DNA of 64,000 bases from Limnohabitans kasalickyi (GTDB taxonomy: Bacteria > Pseudomonadota > Gammaproteobacteria > Burkholderiales > Burkholderiaceae_C): NCBI GenBank assembly GCA_965234325.1, contig OZ248416.1, forward strand, positions 186,001-250,000. Reading direction: 5' to 3'. A model generated the notes under the pieces. The model was given only the letters and a program-made list of their open reading frames with translations. It searched no databases and had not been told where the DNA came from. This document shows, piece after piece, positions 24,014 to 32,329 of this stretch (the first letter of the stretch is position 1; the number at the start of each line of letters is the position of its first letter). The position numbers and the translations under genes were made by a program.

Positions 24014-26115
24014 GTACTCAACTCCCTGTGAAGCCACATCTGGTGGTGGGTGTCGACGTGGGCGGTACGTTCACCGACTTGTTTGTGCTGGACGAGCGCG
24101 ATGGCTCGGTACGCATTGTCAAAGTGCCGTCCACCCGTGGCGAAGAAGCCCGCGGCTTCATGAACGGCGTGGTGCGGGTCAGCGAAGGTCAGGCCTCTGA
24201 CGCCAGTTCAAGCACAACCCCAGCCCAAGGTGTGGCGGCGACGTTGGCCACCATCGTGCATGGCACCACCGTGGGTACCAACGCTTTGTTAGAGCGCAAG
24301 GTGGCACGCACCGGCATCATCACCACGCGTGGTTTTCGCGATGTGCTGGAAATGCGCCGTCGCGACCGTCCGCAAACCTGGGGCTTGCGTGGCAGCTTCA
24401 CCCCTGTGGTGCCGCGTGACCTGCGCCTCGAAGTCGACGAGCGTGTGCTGGCCGATGGCAGTTTGCATACGGCAGTGGACTTGGACCAAGTACGCGCCCA
24501 AACCCAAGCGCTTTTGGACGCGGGTTGCGAAGCGGTGTGTGTGTTTTTCATCAACGCCTATGCCAACCCTGTGAACGAGCAACAGGCCGTGGCCGCCGTG
24601 CGCGCTCTATGGCCGAACCCTTATGTGACCTCGGCTTGCGAAGTGCTGCCCGAGATTCGTGAGTTCGAGCGGTGCTCCACCGCCACCTTGAACGCGGCCC
24701 TGCAACCTGTGGTGGGCAGCTACTTGGCCAAGTTGGAGAACGACTTGCGCAGCCAAGGCTTTGGCGGTGAGCTGTTGATTGTGCAAAGCAACGGCGGCGT
24801 GATGTCGCGCGAAACCGCGTGTGATGTGCCTGTGCGCACCGCGCTCTCTGGCCCCGCCGCTGGCGTGATTGCCTGTGCCGCGGTGGCGCGTGCGTCCGGT
24901 TACCCCAACGTGATAACGGGTGACATGGGCGGCACCTCGTTTGACGTGTCGCTGGTGGCCGAGGGCGAGGCGTCGCTGGCCGCACAAACCTCGATCGAGT
25001 TTGGGCTGGTGGTGCGTTCGCCCATGATTCAAATTGAAACCATCGGTGCCGGTGGCGGCTCGATTGCCTCGGTGGATGCCAGTGGCATGTTGCAAGTCGG
25101 CCCTGAGTCGGCTGGCAGCAATCCGGGCCCCGTGTGTTACGGCCGTGGCAACACCCGTCCCACGGTGACCGATGCCAACGTGGTGTTGGGTCGCATTGCC
25201 GCAGACCGTCCTTTGGGCGGCGGTTTGTTGCAAGCCTTGGACGCCAAGGCCGCCGAGTTGGCCATTCAAACCCATGTGGCAACTCCGTTGGGCTTGGATG
25301 CCTTGGCCGCTGCCGAGGCGATTTTGACGGTGGCCAACGCCAAGATGGCGGGTGCAATTCGCGTGGTGTCGATCGAGCGCGGCCATGACCCACGCCAGTT
25401 TGCCTACATGCCCTTTGGTGGCGGTGGTGCCTTGCATGTCTGCGCCATGATGCGTGAGGTGGGCGTGACCACCGGCATCGTGCCGCGTTACCCCGGCGTC
25501 ACCTCGGCTTTGGGTTGTGTGATGGCCGACATGCGCCACGACGCGGTGCAGACTTTGAACAAATCGTTGATGGATTTGGACTTGGCGCAGCTCAAGTCGC
25601 GTTTGGGTGACTTGGCTGCAGCCTGTCAAAAACGCCTCGATTCTGCTGGCGTGCGTTTTGAACGCGTGCAAGAAGTGCTGGCGCTGGACATGCTCTACAT
25701 GGGCCAGACACACACCTTGCAAGTGCCTTTGAATCCGGCTGACATCAGCCGCGAGAGCATACAAGCCGCGTTTGAAAAAGCCTATGCCGCCTCGTTTGGC
25801 CGCGTGCTCACGGGCATGACGATTCGGGTCATGAACCTGCGTTACGCGCGCATTGGTGTGCGTCCTAAATTTGATTTGGCTGTCTTGGCGCCTAAGGGCG
25901 CAGGCAGCACCGTGTCTTTGGGCGTGCAGCGCGTGTATCACGCAGGCCAGTGGTGGGATGCGCAGCGCTATGCGCGTTTGGATGTGCCTGTTGGCGCTCA
26001 AGTGCAAGGCCCCGCGATTCTTGAGCAGGCCGACACCACGGTGTGGCTGGAGCCCGGCTTTATCGCCCGCGTTGACACGCTCGGTAACTTGCTGGTGGAA
26101 AGGGCGGTGTCATGA
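24010..26115 (+). CDS. hyuA: hydantoinase A / oxoprolinase family protein (ATP-using subunit)
   Basis: 701 residues, full length. The N-terminal phosphate loop VGVDVGGTFTDLFVLD is the actin-like ATP site; IVHGTTVGTNALLERK, GFRDVLEMRRRDRPQTWGLRG and the second phosphate loop ITGDMGGTSFDVSLV follow. HyuA phosphorylates the ring carbonyl so that HyuB can open it, at the cost of ATP. It overlaps hyuB and the following gene by 4 nt. Acetone-carboxylase-type relatives share the fold but have a third subunit, which is absent here. Confidence 0.92.
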   Translation: MSTQLPVKPHLVVGVDVGGTFTDLFVLDERDGSVRIVKVPSTRGEEARGFMNGVVRVSEGQASDASSSTTPAQGVAATLATIVHGTTVGTNALLERKVARTGIITTRGFRDVLEMRRRDRPQTWGLRGSFTPVVPRDLRLEVDERVLADGSLHTAVDLDQVRAQTQALLDAGCEAVCVFFINAYANPVNEQQAVAAVRALWPNPYVTSACEVLPEIREFERCSTATLNAALQPVVGSYLAKLENDLRSQGFGGELLIVQSNGGVMSRETACDVPVRTALSGPAAGVIACAAVARASGYPNVITGDMGGTSFDVSLVAEGEASLAAQTSIEFGLVVRSPMIQIETIGAGGGSIASVDASGMLQVGPESAGSNPGPVCYGRGNTRPTVTDANVVLGRIAADRPLGGGLLQALDAKAAELAIQTHVATPLGLDALAAAEAILTVANAKMAGAIRVVSIERGHDPRQFAYMPFGGGGALHVCAMMREVGVTTGIVPRYPGVTSALGCVMADMRHDAVQTLNKSLMDLDLAQLKSRLGDLAAACQKRLDSAGVRFERVQEVLALDMLYMGQTHTLQVPLNPADISRESIQAAFEKAYAASFGRVLTGMTIRVMNLRYARIGVRPKFDLAVLAPKGAGSTVSLGVQRVYHAGQWWDAQRYARLDVPVGAQVQGPAILEQADTTVWLEPGFIARVDTLGNLLVERAVS

Positions 26116-26726
26116 GCGTGAGTAAAGCACCCACAAAACCTCGCCGCATAGGCCTGGTGATCGTCGATTTACAAAACGACTTTTTGGCCCCCGAAGGCGC
26201 GTATGCACGCGGCCAGACCGTCAGCCCCGAGGCCCTGTTGTTACCCGCGCGTGTGGCGCCGGTGGCTGAGGCGGTCAAGCACCACCATGGCTTGGTGGCT
26301 GCGAGTTTATTCACGCTTTGGCCCGATGCCGATGGCCAGCCCATGATCTCGCCGCACTTGCTGGAGCGTCGCCCGTTTCTGCGGGCTGGTGACTTTGCGC
26401 CTGGCAGTTGGGGGCAAGCCAATGTGGACGCCATCGCGCCTTGGGTGGATGTGTCGGTGTGCAAGGTGGCGTATTCGGCCTTCTTCAACACCCAGCTTGA
26501 TTGGTTGCTGCGTCGTGCAGGCATTGACACGGTGGTGGTGTGCGGCATCGTCACCAACGGTGGTGTCGCCAGCACGGTGCGTGATGCCCACATGCGTGAC
26601 TACCGCACCGTGGTGCTGAGCGATGGCTGCGCCACGTTTTCAGACGCGGCACACCAAGCCGCGCTGACCGACATGGCGTCGGTGGCCGAGGTGATGACCT
26701 GCGCCCAATTCTTGGCCACGCTATGA
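26112..26726 (+). CDS. isochorismatase-fold hydrolase lacking the nucleophilic Cys
   Basis: 204 residues. The fold is clear: Asp19 in VIVDLQNDF, Lys118 in VCKVAYSAFF, and CGIVTNGGVASTVRDAH. In amidase members (nicotinamidase, N-carbamoylsarcosine amidase, maleamate amidase) the residue before that Val is the nucleophilic Cys. Here it is Gly151, as in the true isochorismatases EntB and PhzD. It is therefore unlikely to be a thiol amidohydrolase and may use water directly. The operon position (4-nt overlaps) places it just after ring opening. Its reaction is unknown. Confidence 0.8.
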   Translation: MSVSKAPTKPRRIGLVIVDLQNDFLAPEGAYARGQTVSPEALLLPARVAPVAEAVKHHHGLVAASLFTLWPDADGQPMISPHLLERRPFLRAGDFAPGSWGQANVDAIAPWVDVSVCKVAYSAFFNTQLDWLLRRAGIDTVVVCGIVTNGGVASTVRDAHMRDYRTVVLSDGCATFSDAAHQAALTDMASVAEVMTCAQFLATL

Positions 26727-28123
26727 GCCCAACGGTTGAACGTGTGGACAGTTTCAGCGCCCCCGTGCACACGGCGGTGGCGATTGTGGGGGGCGGTGCC
26801 TGTGGCCTGACTGCGGCGTTGACCCTGAGCCAGTTGGGCGTGGACTGCGTGGTGTTGGAGCGCGATGCCTTGCCCACGGGCTCGACCGCGTTGTCCTCAG
26901 GCTTCGTGCCCGCTGCGGTCACGCAAGCCCAGCAGGCACAAGGCATCAGCGATTCGGCGGCTCTGTTTGCACAAGACATTCAGGCCAAGGCCCATGGCAG
27001 AGCATCCCCCGTGTTGGTCGAAGCCTACAGCCAAGCCATTGGCCCCGCCATGGACGCCTTGGCGCAACACCATGGTGTGCCTTGGCAAGTGCTTGACACA
27101 TTTTTGTACCCAGGCCACAGCGTGCACCGCATGCACGCGGTGCCCGAAAAAACGGGTGCTGGCTTGATGATGCGTTTGCACAATGCCGCCGAAGCAGCTG
27201 GCGTGGTGGTGCTGACTGAGGCGCATGTGAGCGTGCTCTATGTGAACCGGGCCGATCAAATTTTGGGCTTGGGTTTTGTGCGACCCGATGGGCAGTTGGA
27301 GCAACTCAGCTGCGACGCCGTGCTGCTCGCGTGCAATGGTTTTGGCGGCAACACCCCGTTGGTGCGCACCTTGCTGCCTGAGATGGCCGAGGCTCTGTAT
27401 GCGGGCCACACGGGCAACGACGGCAGCGCTATTGAATGGGGCCAACAACTCGGTGCCCAGTTGTCCGATTTGGGTGGCTATCAAGGCCACGGCTCTTGGG
27501 CCGTGCCACAAGGCGCGTTGATTTCATGGGCTTTGATGATGGAAGGTGCTGTGCAAATCAACGCCCAAGGACAACGTTTTCACGACGAAACCCAAGGCTA
27601 CTCAGAAGCCGCTGTGCACGTGCTGGCGCAGCCGGGTGGCACTGCATGGAATGTGTTTGACGACACCTTGCTCTCCTTTGCCCAAGACTTCCCTGATTTT
27701 TGTGATGCGCAAGCCGCAGGGGCGGTGCACAGTTTTTCTGATGTGGCCGCGTTGGCGCAGCACATCGGTTGCGCGGAGGACACCCTGCGCCACACCTTGG
27801 CAAGTGTGCAAGAGGGACTGGAGCCCATCACCGGCCGCCATTTCAAACGCAGCTTGGTGGCGCCGTTTCACGCTATTCGCGTGACGGGCGCTTTGTTCCA
27901 CACACAAGGTGGACTGGACATCAACGCCCAATGCCAAGTTCTGCGCCCAGACGGCAGCCGCTTGCCCAATTTGCTGGCGGCAGGTGGTGCCGCACGTGGC
28001 GTGTCTGGTGATGCGGTTTGGGGCTATTTGTCGGGCAATGGACTGTTGAGTGCCATTGCAGGCGGTTACATCGCTGCCCATACGGCCGCCCACTCCGCGG
28101 CCTCTATCGCGGCCCAAAACTGA
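26723..28123 (+). CDS. FAD-dependent oxidoreductase, fumarate reductase flavoprotein family
   Basis: 466 residues. The FAD loop is AIVGGGACGLTAALTL near residue 14. GHTGNDGSAIEWGQQLGAQL in the middle and GGAARGVSGDAVWGYLSGNGLLSAIAGG near the C-terminus are the FAD_binding_2 pattern shared with fumarate/urocanate reductases, tricarballylate dehydrogenase and 3-ketosteroid dehydrogenases. No signal peptide is present, so it is cytoplasmic. The family adds or removes a carbon-carbon double bond next to a carboxylate or ketone. Beside an aconitase-like hydratase it could supply the unsaturated acid. It ends 10 nt before the lyase gene. Confidence 0.85.
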   Translation: MSPTVERVDSFSAPVHTAVAIVGGGACGLTAALTLSQLGVDCVVLERDALPTGSTALSSGFVPAAVTQAQQAQGISDSAALFAQDIQAKAHGRASPVLVEAYSQAIGPAMDALAQHHGVPWQVLDTFLYPGHSVHRMHAVPEKTGAGLMMRLHNAAEAAGVVVLTEAHVSVLYVNRADQILGLGFVRPDGQLEQLSCDAVLLACNGFGGNTPLVRTLLPEMAEALYAGHTGNDGSAIEWGQQLGAQLSDLGGYQGHGSWAVPQGALISWALMMEGAVQINAQGQRFHDETQGYSEAAVHVLAQPGGTAWNVFDDTLLSFAQDFPDFCDAQAAGAVHSFSDVAALAQHIGCAEDTLRHTLASVQEGLEPITGRHFKRSLVAPFHAIRVTGALFHTQGGLDINAQCQVLRPDGSRLPNLLAAGGAARGVSGDAVWGYLSGNGLLSAIAGGYIAAHTAAHSAASIAAQN

Positions 28124-28133
28124 GGGAAACCCC

Positions 28134-28988
28134 ATGAATTTGAAACACCGTTTGAACCAGCCCGAGGTGTTGCTGGCACCTGGCGTGTACGACGCCTTCA
28201 GTGCGTTGATCGCCGAACAGGCGGGTTTTGAGGCGCTGTATTTGTCTGGTGCGTCAATCGCTTACACGGCGTTGGGCCGCTCCGACATTGGTTTGACCAC
28301 AGCCACCGAGGTGGCGACAACCTTGGCGCGCATCACCGATCGCGTGCGCGTGCCTGTGATCGTTGATGCAGACACCGGCTTTGGCAACGCCTTGAACACG
28401 CAACGCACGGTGCGCGACTTTGAGCGCGCGGGCGCGGCGATGATTCAGCTGGAGGACCAAACTTTTCCCAAACGCTGCGGCCATTTAGACGGCAAGGGCG
28501 TGGTGCCTATCGCGGAGATGGAAGGTAAATTGCGCGCCGCGCTGGATGCCCGTCGCTCATCCGACACGCTGATCTTGGCGCGCACCGATGCGGTCGCTGT
28601 GGAAGGGTTTGAAGCTGCGCTCGAACGCGCCGAGCGTTACCTGGCGTGTGGTGTGGATGCTTTGTTCATTGAAGCCGTGCGCACCCCCGAACACATGAAT
28701 ACCGCGTGTCAACAGTTTGCGCACCGCGTGCCCATGTTGGCGAACATGGTGGAGGGCGGCAAAACGCCTGTCCAAAGTGCCGATGTGTTGGCGCAGCGCG
28801 GATACAAAATTGTGATTTTCCCCGGCGGTACCGCCCGTGCTGTGGCGCACACCTTGCAAGGCTATTACGCCAGTTTGCGTGAACACCAAACGACATTGCC
28901 TTGGCAAAACCACATGCTTGATTTTGACGGATTGAACGCGGTGATCGGCACGCCAGAGCTGTTGGCTGAGGGGCGCCGGTACGAGTGA
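28134..28988 (+). CDS. isocitrate lyase/PEP mutase superfamily enzyme (2-methylisocitrate or dimethylmalate lyase-like)
   Basis: 284 residues from the ATG at 28134 (GAGGGAAA upstream). Metal-binding Asp78 and Asp80 lie in IVDADTGFGNA, Glu107-Asp108 in IQLEDQTFP, and the catalytic loop KRCGH contains Cys115. That Cys is kept by C-C lyases (PrpB, isocitrate lyase, dimethylmalate lyase) and is missing from mutases and many decarboxylases. It should therefore cleave a substituted malate-type acid to pyruvate or glyoxylate plus a carboxylate. It is the last gene of the operon, placed to carry out the final step. No prpC or prpD lies nearby. Confidence 0.88.
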   Translation: MNLKHRLNQPEVLLAPGVYDAFSALIAEQAGFEALYLSGASIAYTALGRSDIGLTTATEVATTLARITDRVRVPVIVDADTGFGNALNTQRTVRDFERAGAAMIQLEDQTFPKRCGHLDGKGVVPIAEMEGKLRAALDARRSSDTLILARTDAVAVEGFEAALERAERYLACGVDALFIEAVRTPEHMNTACQQFAHRVPMLANMVEGGKTPVQSADVLAQRGYKIVIFPGGTARAVAHTLQGYYASLREHQTTLPWQNHMLDFDGLNAVIGTPELLAEGRRYE

Positions 28989-29013
28989 GACCCTGTCGGG
29001 GTCCCACGCGGCC

Positions 29014-29760
29014 TTATTCGCCGGGTATCCGTGCTTGATGCAGCTGCACCACATCCTTGGAACGCTTGCGAAAGCGGATGTTGAGCATCTCCACAATCAC
29101 CGAGAAAGCCATCGCAAAGTAGATGTAACCTTTAGGAATGTGGTGACCCAAACCCTCGGCGATCAACACCACGCCAACTACCACCAAGAAGGTCAAGGCC
29201 AGCATCTTGATAGAAGGGTGGGCTGACACAAATTGACCGATGGCCTTGGCAAACAGCATCATCAAGCCCACTGACACGATCACCGCGGCAATCATGATGG
29301 CCACCTCATCCACCATGCCAACGGCGGTGATGATGGAGTCGAGTGAGAACACCAAGTCAATCACCATGATTTGCAAAATGACGCTGGCCAAGGTGGCCTT
29401 GACAGCGCTGGCATGACCACCTTCTTCGCCTTCAAACGACTGGTGAATTTCACCCGTGCTCTTCCAAATCAGGAACAAGCCACCAATGATCAAAATCAGG
29501 TCTCGCCCCGACAGTGCTTGGTCCATCACCGTGATGATGGGATCGACAAGCCCCACGATGACCGACAAGATCAGCAGCAAGCCAATGCGCATGAACATGG
29601 CCATGAACAAGCCAATGCGCCTAGCCATTTCTCGTTGGGCGGCTGGCAGCTTGTCGACCAAGATCGAAATGAAGATGATATTGTCTATGCCCAGCACCAG
29701 CTCTAGGGCAGTCAGGGTGGCAAAAGCGATCCACGCTTGGGGATTGGTGAGGAGTTCCAT
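29014..29760 (-). CDS. TerC family integral membrane protein
   Basis: 248 residues from the ATG at 29760 (upstream in-frame codons run back through the tRNA region and are rejected). It has seven hydrophobic helices with the acidic membrane motifs typical of TerC: LELVLGIDNIIFISIL near residue 18 and DLVFSLDSIITAVGM near 120. The family exports metal ions such as Mn2+ during protein secretion in several bacteria. It ends 26 nt from the convergent lyase gene. Confidence 0.88.
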   Translation of the reverse strand: MELLTNPQAWIAFATLTALELVLGIDNIIFISILVDKLPAAQREMARRIGLFMAMFMRIGLLLILSVIVGLVDPIITVMDQALSGRDLILIIGGLFLIWKSTGEIHQSFEGEEGGHASAVKATLASVILQIMVIDLVFSLDSIITAVGMVDEVAIMIAAVIVSVGLMMLFAKAIGQFVSAHPSIKMLALTFLVVVGVVLIAEGLGHHIPKGYIYFAMAFSVIVEMLNIRFRKRSKDVVQLHQARIPGE

Positions 29761-29843
29761 ACTTAGCTTTCCAATTAAGAGCCCGAAGGATAGCCATTCA
29801 TGCAAAAGCATGCGGTTTGTAAGGCGAACAAGCAGGACGCCCA

Positions 29844-29879
29844 AGAAAAAACCCACAGTCGTCAAACTGTGGGTTTTTA
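29844..29879 (-). terminator. rho-independent terminator of the tRNA-Met gene (bidirectional)
   Basis: CCCACAGT (29852-29859) and ACTGTGGG (29866-29873) form an 8-bp stem with a 6-base loop. The minus strand has seven T residues after the stem (29851-29845), and the plus strand has five. It begins 10 bases downstream of the tRNA 3' end in the direction of transcription. Confidence 0.85.
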
Positions 29880-29883
29880 TTTT

Positions 29884-29960
29884 TGGTGGTGGTAGCGGGA
29901 TTTGAACCTGCGACATCAGCATTATGAATGCTGCGCTCTAACCAACTGAGCTATACCACC
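29884..29960 (-). tRNA. tRNA-Met (anticodon CAU), CCA encoded
   Basis: A complete cloverleaf is readable on the minus strand. The acceptor stem is GGTGGTA paired with TACCACC; the D arm reads AGCTCAGTTGGTTAGAGC; the anticodon stem CAGCA/TGCTG holds loop TTCATAA with anticodon CAT; the T arm reads GCAGGTTCAAATCCCGC; then discriminator A and an encoded CCA. There is no mismatched first pair of an initiator tRNA, so it is the elongator Met type; tRNA-Ile2, which also has CAU, is less similar. A minus-strand TACAAT (29977-29972) lies about 12 bases upstream as a likely -10. Confidence 0.93.
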
Positions 29961-30168
29961 GACAAGGCAGCATTGTAAACCATTTTTTAACGTTTGAGGA
30001 TGTCCAGCCTCGCTGCATCATGCCGGCGAGGGTCGGTGCTAAGAGACGTTTGCAGTTGAAAACCACGCTTGCCAATGTGTTCATATTTTTACAAACAACG
30101 TCAATCTGATCTGCTTATATGTTTTAAAAATCAAAATTAAGAGGCTATGCATATGTCAGAATTTAGGC

Positions 30169-30741
30169 ATGTTTGAAAAAACTAATTCCCATGAGATGCG
30201 TCTTGAATATCAGGCACTGTGGGTGTTTTTCTGCGCAGTGATTTATTTTTACGCCTTCAAAGTCAACTCGTTTTTATTTGATTGGCTGGAATTTTCTAAC
30301 GGCGTCAGTTGGATTTTTATTCCGAGTGGTCTCAGGCTTGTGTTTGTGTTGGTCTTGCACCAAGCGGGGGCGATCGGCATTGTTTTGGCTTCGTTCCTGA
30401 TCAACTACACCCAAGGTCAACCGGATGCCCATCTGTTCAACATCGTCACAGGTTTGCTATCAGGCCTGTCACCGTTTCTTGCCCGTGTCATCGCCATTGA
30501 TTTTTTCAAATTCAATACAAACTTGGATGGCTTGACGGTTCACACCTTGTTCAAAACGTCGATGCTTTTTGCCGTCATCAGTGGCATCCTTCATCAGCTT
30601 TGGTTCTTCTGGGCGGGGCTGACAGAAACATTCGTGACCAACACCTTCGTCATGGTGGTCGGTGATTGTGCAGGCACCATCTTGGTGATGGTGAGTGCGA
30701 GTTTCTTATTTAAAACTTATCAAAAATTATTCATTCATTGA
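30169..30741 (+). CDS. MASE1-like integral membrane protein
   Basis: 190 residues, nearly all hydrophobic with about six helices. FSNGVSWIFIPSGLRLVFVLVL followed by GIVLASFLINY and GLSPFLARVIA resembles the MASE1 sensory membrane domain, normally fused to a GGDEF or histidine-kinase output. Here the output part is missing: the frame stops after the last helix with KTYQKLFIH. A single-domain receiver gene begins 91 nt downstream. The family link is moderate. It may be an independent sensor subunit or a truncated remnant. Confidence 0.6.
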   Translation: MFEKTNSHEMRLEYQALWVFFCAVIYFYAFKVNSFLFDWLEFSNGVSWIFIPSGLRLVFVLVLHQAGAIGIVLASFLINYTQGQPDAHLFNIVTGLLSGLSPFLARVIAIDFFKFNTNLDGLTVHTLFKTSMLFAVISGILHQLWFFWAGLTETFVTNTFVMVVGDCAGTILVMVSASFLFKTYQKLFIH

Positions 30742-30832
30742 TATTTTTTAGCATGAATGGACGGTCTATTTTTTCTGATGATCTTGAGTTATGTGTGTCC
30801 GTTAAACTTGCTTCATCACTTTTATTGCCCTT

Positions 30833-31219
30833 ATGACCACTATCCTGATCGTTGAAGACGAAGACCTGTTGCGCGAAGGTGTTCAAGAGGTTTTGGAAAT
30901 GCACGGTTATGTCGTGATCGGTGCTGGCGATGGGCTAGAGGCCTTGCAGTGGTTGTCAGAAACGCATGTCGATCTGGTGGTCACTGACTTGGTCATGCCC
31001 AACATGGACGGCGTTGATTTCGTAGCCAAATTGCGTGAGACCCACCCGTATTTGCCTGTCATCGTGGCCTCGGGCAGCACCAATTCAGTGATTGAACGCT
31101 ATGGGTTGAAATCGATCGACATTCCAGGGGCCAACGCCAGCATTGCAAAGCCTTTCAAGAGCAAAGATCTGCTCCTCAAGATCGAACAATTGCTGGCTGA
31201 GCGCATCGCGGGGCAATAA
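30833..31219 (+). CDS. single-domain response regulator (receiver)
   Basis: 128 residues, only a CheY-like receiver. The acidic pair is in VEDEDLL, phospho-acceptor Asp52 lies in VTDLVMPNMDG, the Ser/Thr switch is in VASGST, and the conserved Lys is in IAKPF. No output domain follows. It is convergent with the HD-GYP/histidine-kinase pair next door and probably shares its phosphorelay. It could regulate chemotaxis-like or stator functions by protein contact (inference). Confidence 0.88.
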   Translation: MTTILIVEDEDLLREGVQEVLEMHGYVVIGAGDGLEALQWLSETHVDLVVTDLVMPNMDGVDFVAKLRETHPYLPVIVASGSTNSVIERYGLKSIDIPGANASIAKPFKSKDLLLKIEQLLAERIAGQ

Positions 31220-31248
31220 GCCGTTGGCCGTTCACGTCTCGCTAGCGC

Positions 31249-32319
31249 TCAAAGTGATGCGGTGTTGATGACGCTCACAAAATGGCTCACCATGACGGGG
31301 CAAAAGTAAATACTTTCTGCCTTGGTGATGACTGACAAGGCTTCGGCAGACGATTTGGGGCGCGTGCTGAATTCCCCTGTTGTTAACTCTTCATACGCTT
31401 CTGCAATGGCCACAATTCTGGCCCCTAGCGGGATGGTATCGCCTGCCAGTTTGTCTGGAAAACCTTGCCCGTTGAAGTGTTCATGGTGCGCGCGGATGAT
31501 TTGTGCCACGCCCTTCATGTCGTCCAAGTTTTTCAAACACGCAGCACCCAAAGCGGCATGATTTTCGTAAGCGTGGACATCCCCGAGGGGCAGCTCAAAC
31601 ACCTTGGCTTGCAAAATTCGGTCGCTCACACTGAGTTTGCCAATGTCGTGCAACAAGCCAGCAATGTAAATTTCTTGGCATTGCTCTTCGTCTAAACCTG
31701 CGGTGCGTGCCGTTTTGAAAGACAGTTCAGCCACGTTGCGCGAGTGCGCCAACAGACTCTCGTCGCGCATACCCAGCAGGCCAGAAAACGCTTTGATGGA
31801 TGCGATGTAGGAGTCGCGCAGCTTTTGGTTGGACTCTGTCAATTCAGCTGTTCGCTCTTTGACTTTTTCTTCTAAGTTCAGCACCAAGTCGTTGAGTTTG
31901 ACGTTTTGTTCTTCCGTGAGTGCAGTCAAGCGGGTGCGGTCTTTTTTGAGCGCAATGAGCTCTAAGGAAGATTCGATGGTGGCTACCAGCTCTGCATCGA
32001 CCCAAGGCTTGGTCAAGTAGCGGTAAATGCCGCCTTGGTTCACCGCTGCAATGGCGCTGCTGGTGTCGGCATTGCCGGTCAACAAAATGCGCATGGCATC
32101 CGGGTGGTGTTCTTTGACGGCGGCCAACAATGCGGCACCATTCATCTCGGGCATGTGCATGTCGGAAATAACCACATCAACGGGGGTGCTAGCCAACAGC
32201 TCGAGGGCGGTTTTGCCGCTGTCAGCGGTCAACACCTTGAAGTTATTCAAGGACAACATGCGTCGCAGCGCGGCCAAGATGTTGGGTTCGTCGTCGACGC
32301 AAAGGACGGTGGATTTCAT
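31249..32319 (-). CDS. response regulator with HD-GYP-type phosphodiesterase domain (RpfG-like)
   Basis: 356 residues from the ATG at 32319. The receiver domain (1-125) has phospho-acceptor Asp53 in ISDMHMPEMNG. A coiled coil spans 140-180. The HD-GYP-type domain from about 185 includes HDIGKLSVSDRIL and HHEHFNGQGFPDKLAGD. The GYP triad reads GFP (Phe for Tyr), a conservative change; the HD metal ligands are kept. Such proteins hydrolyse cyclic-di-GMP when phosphorylated. It lies 10 nt after the histidine-kinase gene, its likely partner. Confidence 0.88.
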   Translation of the reverse strand: MKSTVLCVDDEPNILAALRRMLSLNNFKVLTADSGKTALELLASTPVDVVISDMHMPEMNGAALLAAVKEHHPDAMRILLTGNADTSSAIAAVNQGGIYRYLTKPWVDAELVATIESSLELIALKKDRTRLTALTEEQNVKLNDLVLNLEEKVKERTAELTESNQKLRDSYIASIKAFSGLLGMRDESLLAHSRNVAELSFKTARTAGLDEEQCQEIYIAGLLHDIGKLSVSDRILQAKVFELPLGDVHAYENHAALGAACLKNLDDMKGVAQIIRAHHEHFNGQGFPDKLAGDTIPLGARIVAIAEAYEELTTGEFSTRPKSSAEALSVITKAESIYFCPVMVSHFVSVINTASL

Positions 32320-32329
32320 GGTGATTGGC

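Noticed and set aside
24607..26007. 466-residue antisense frame over hyuA
   Set aside because: Low-complexity His/Arg composition, no ribosome site, and the sense frame is a complete HyuA.
26112..26726. Maleamate amidase or N-carbamoylase as a firm call
   Set aside because: The nucleophilic Cys required by those enzymes is Gly151, so only the fold can be stated.
28134..28988. PEP mutase or phosphonate enzyme
   Set aside because: The KRCGH loop with catalytic Cys marks a C-C lyase and no phosphonate genes are nearby.
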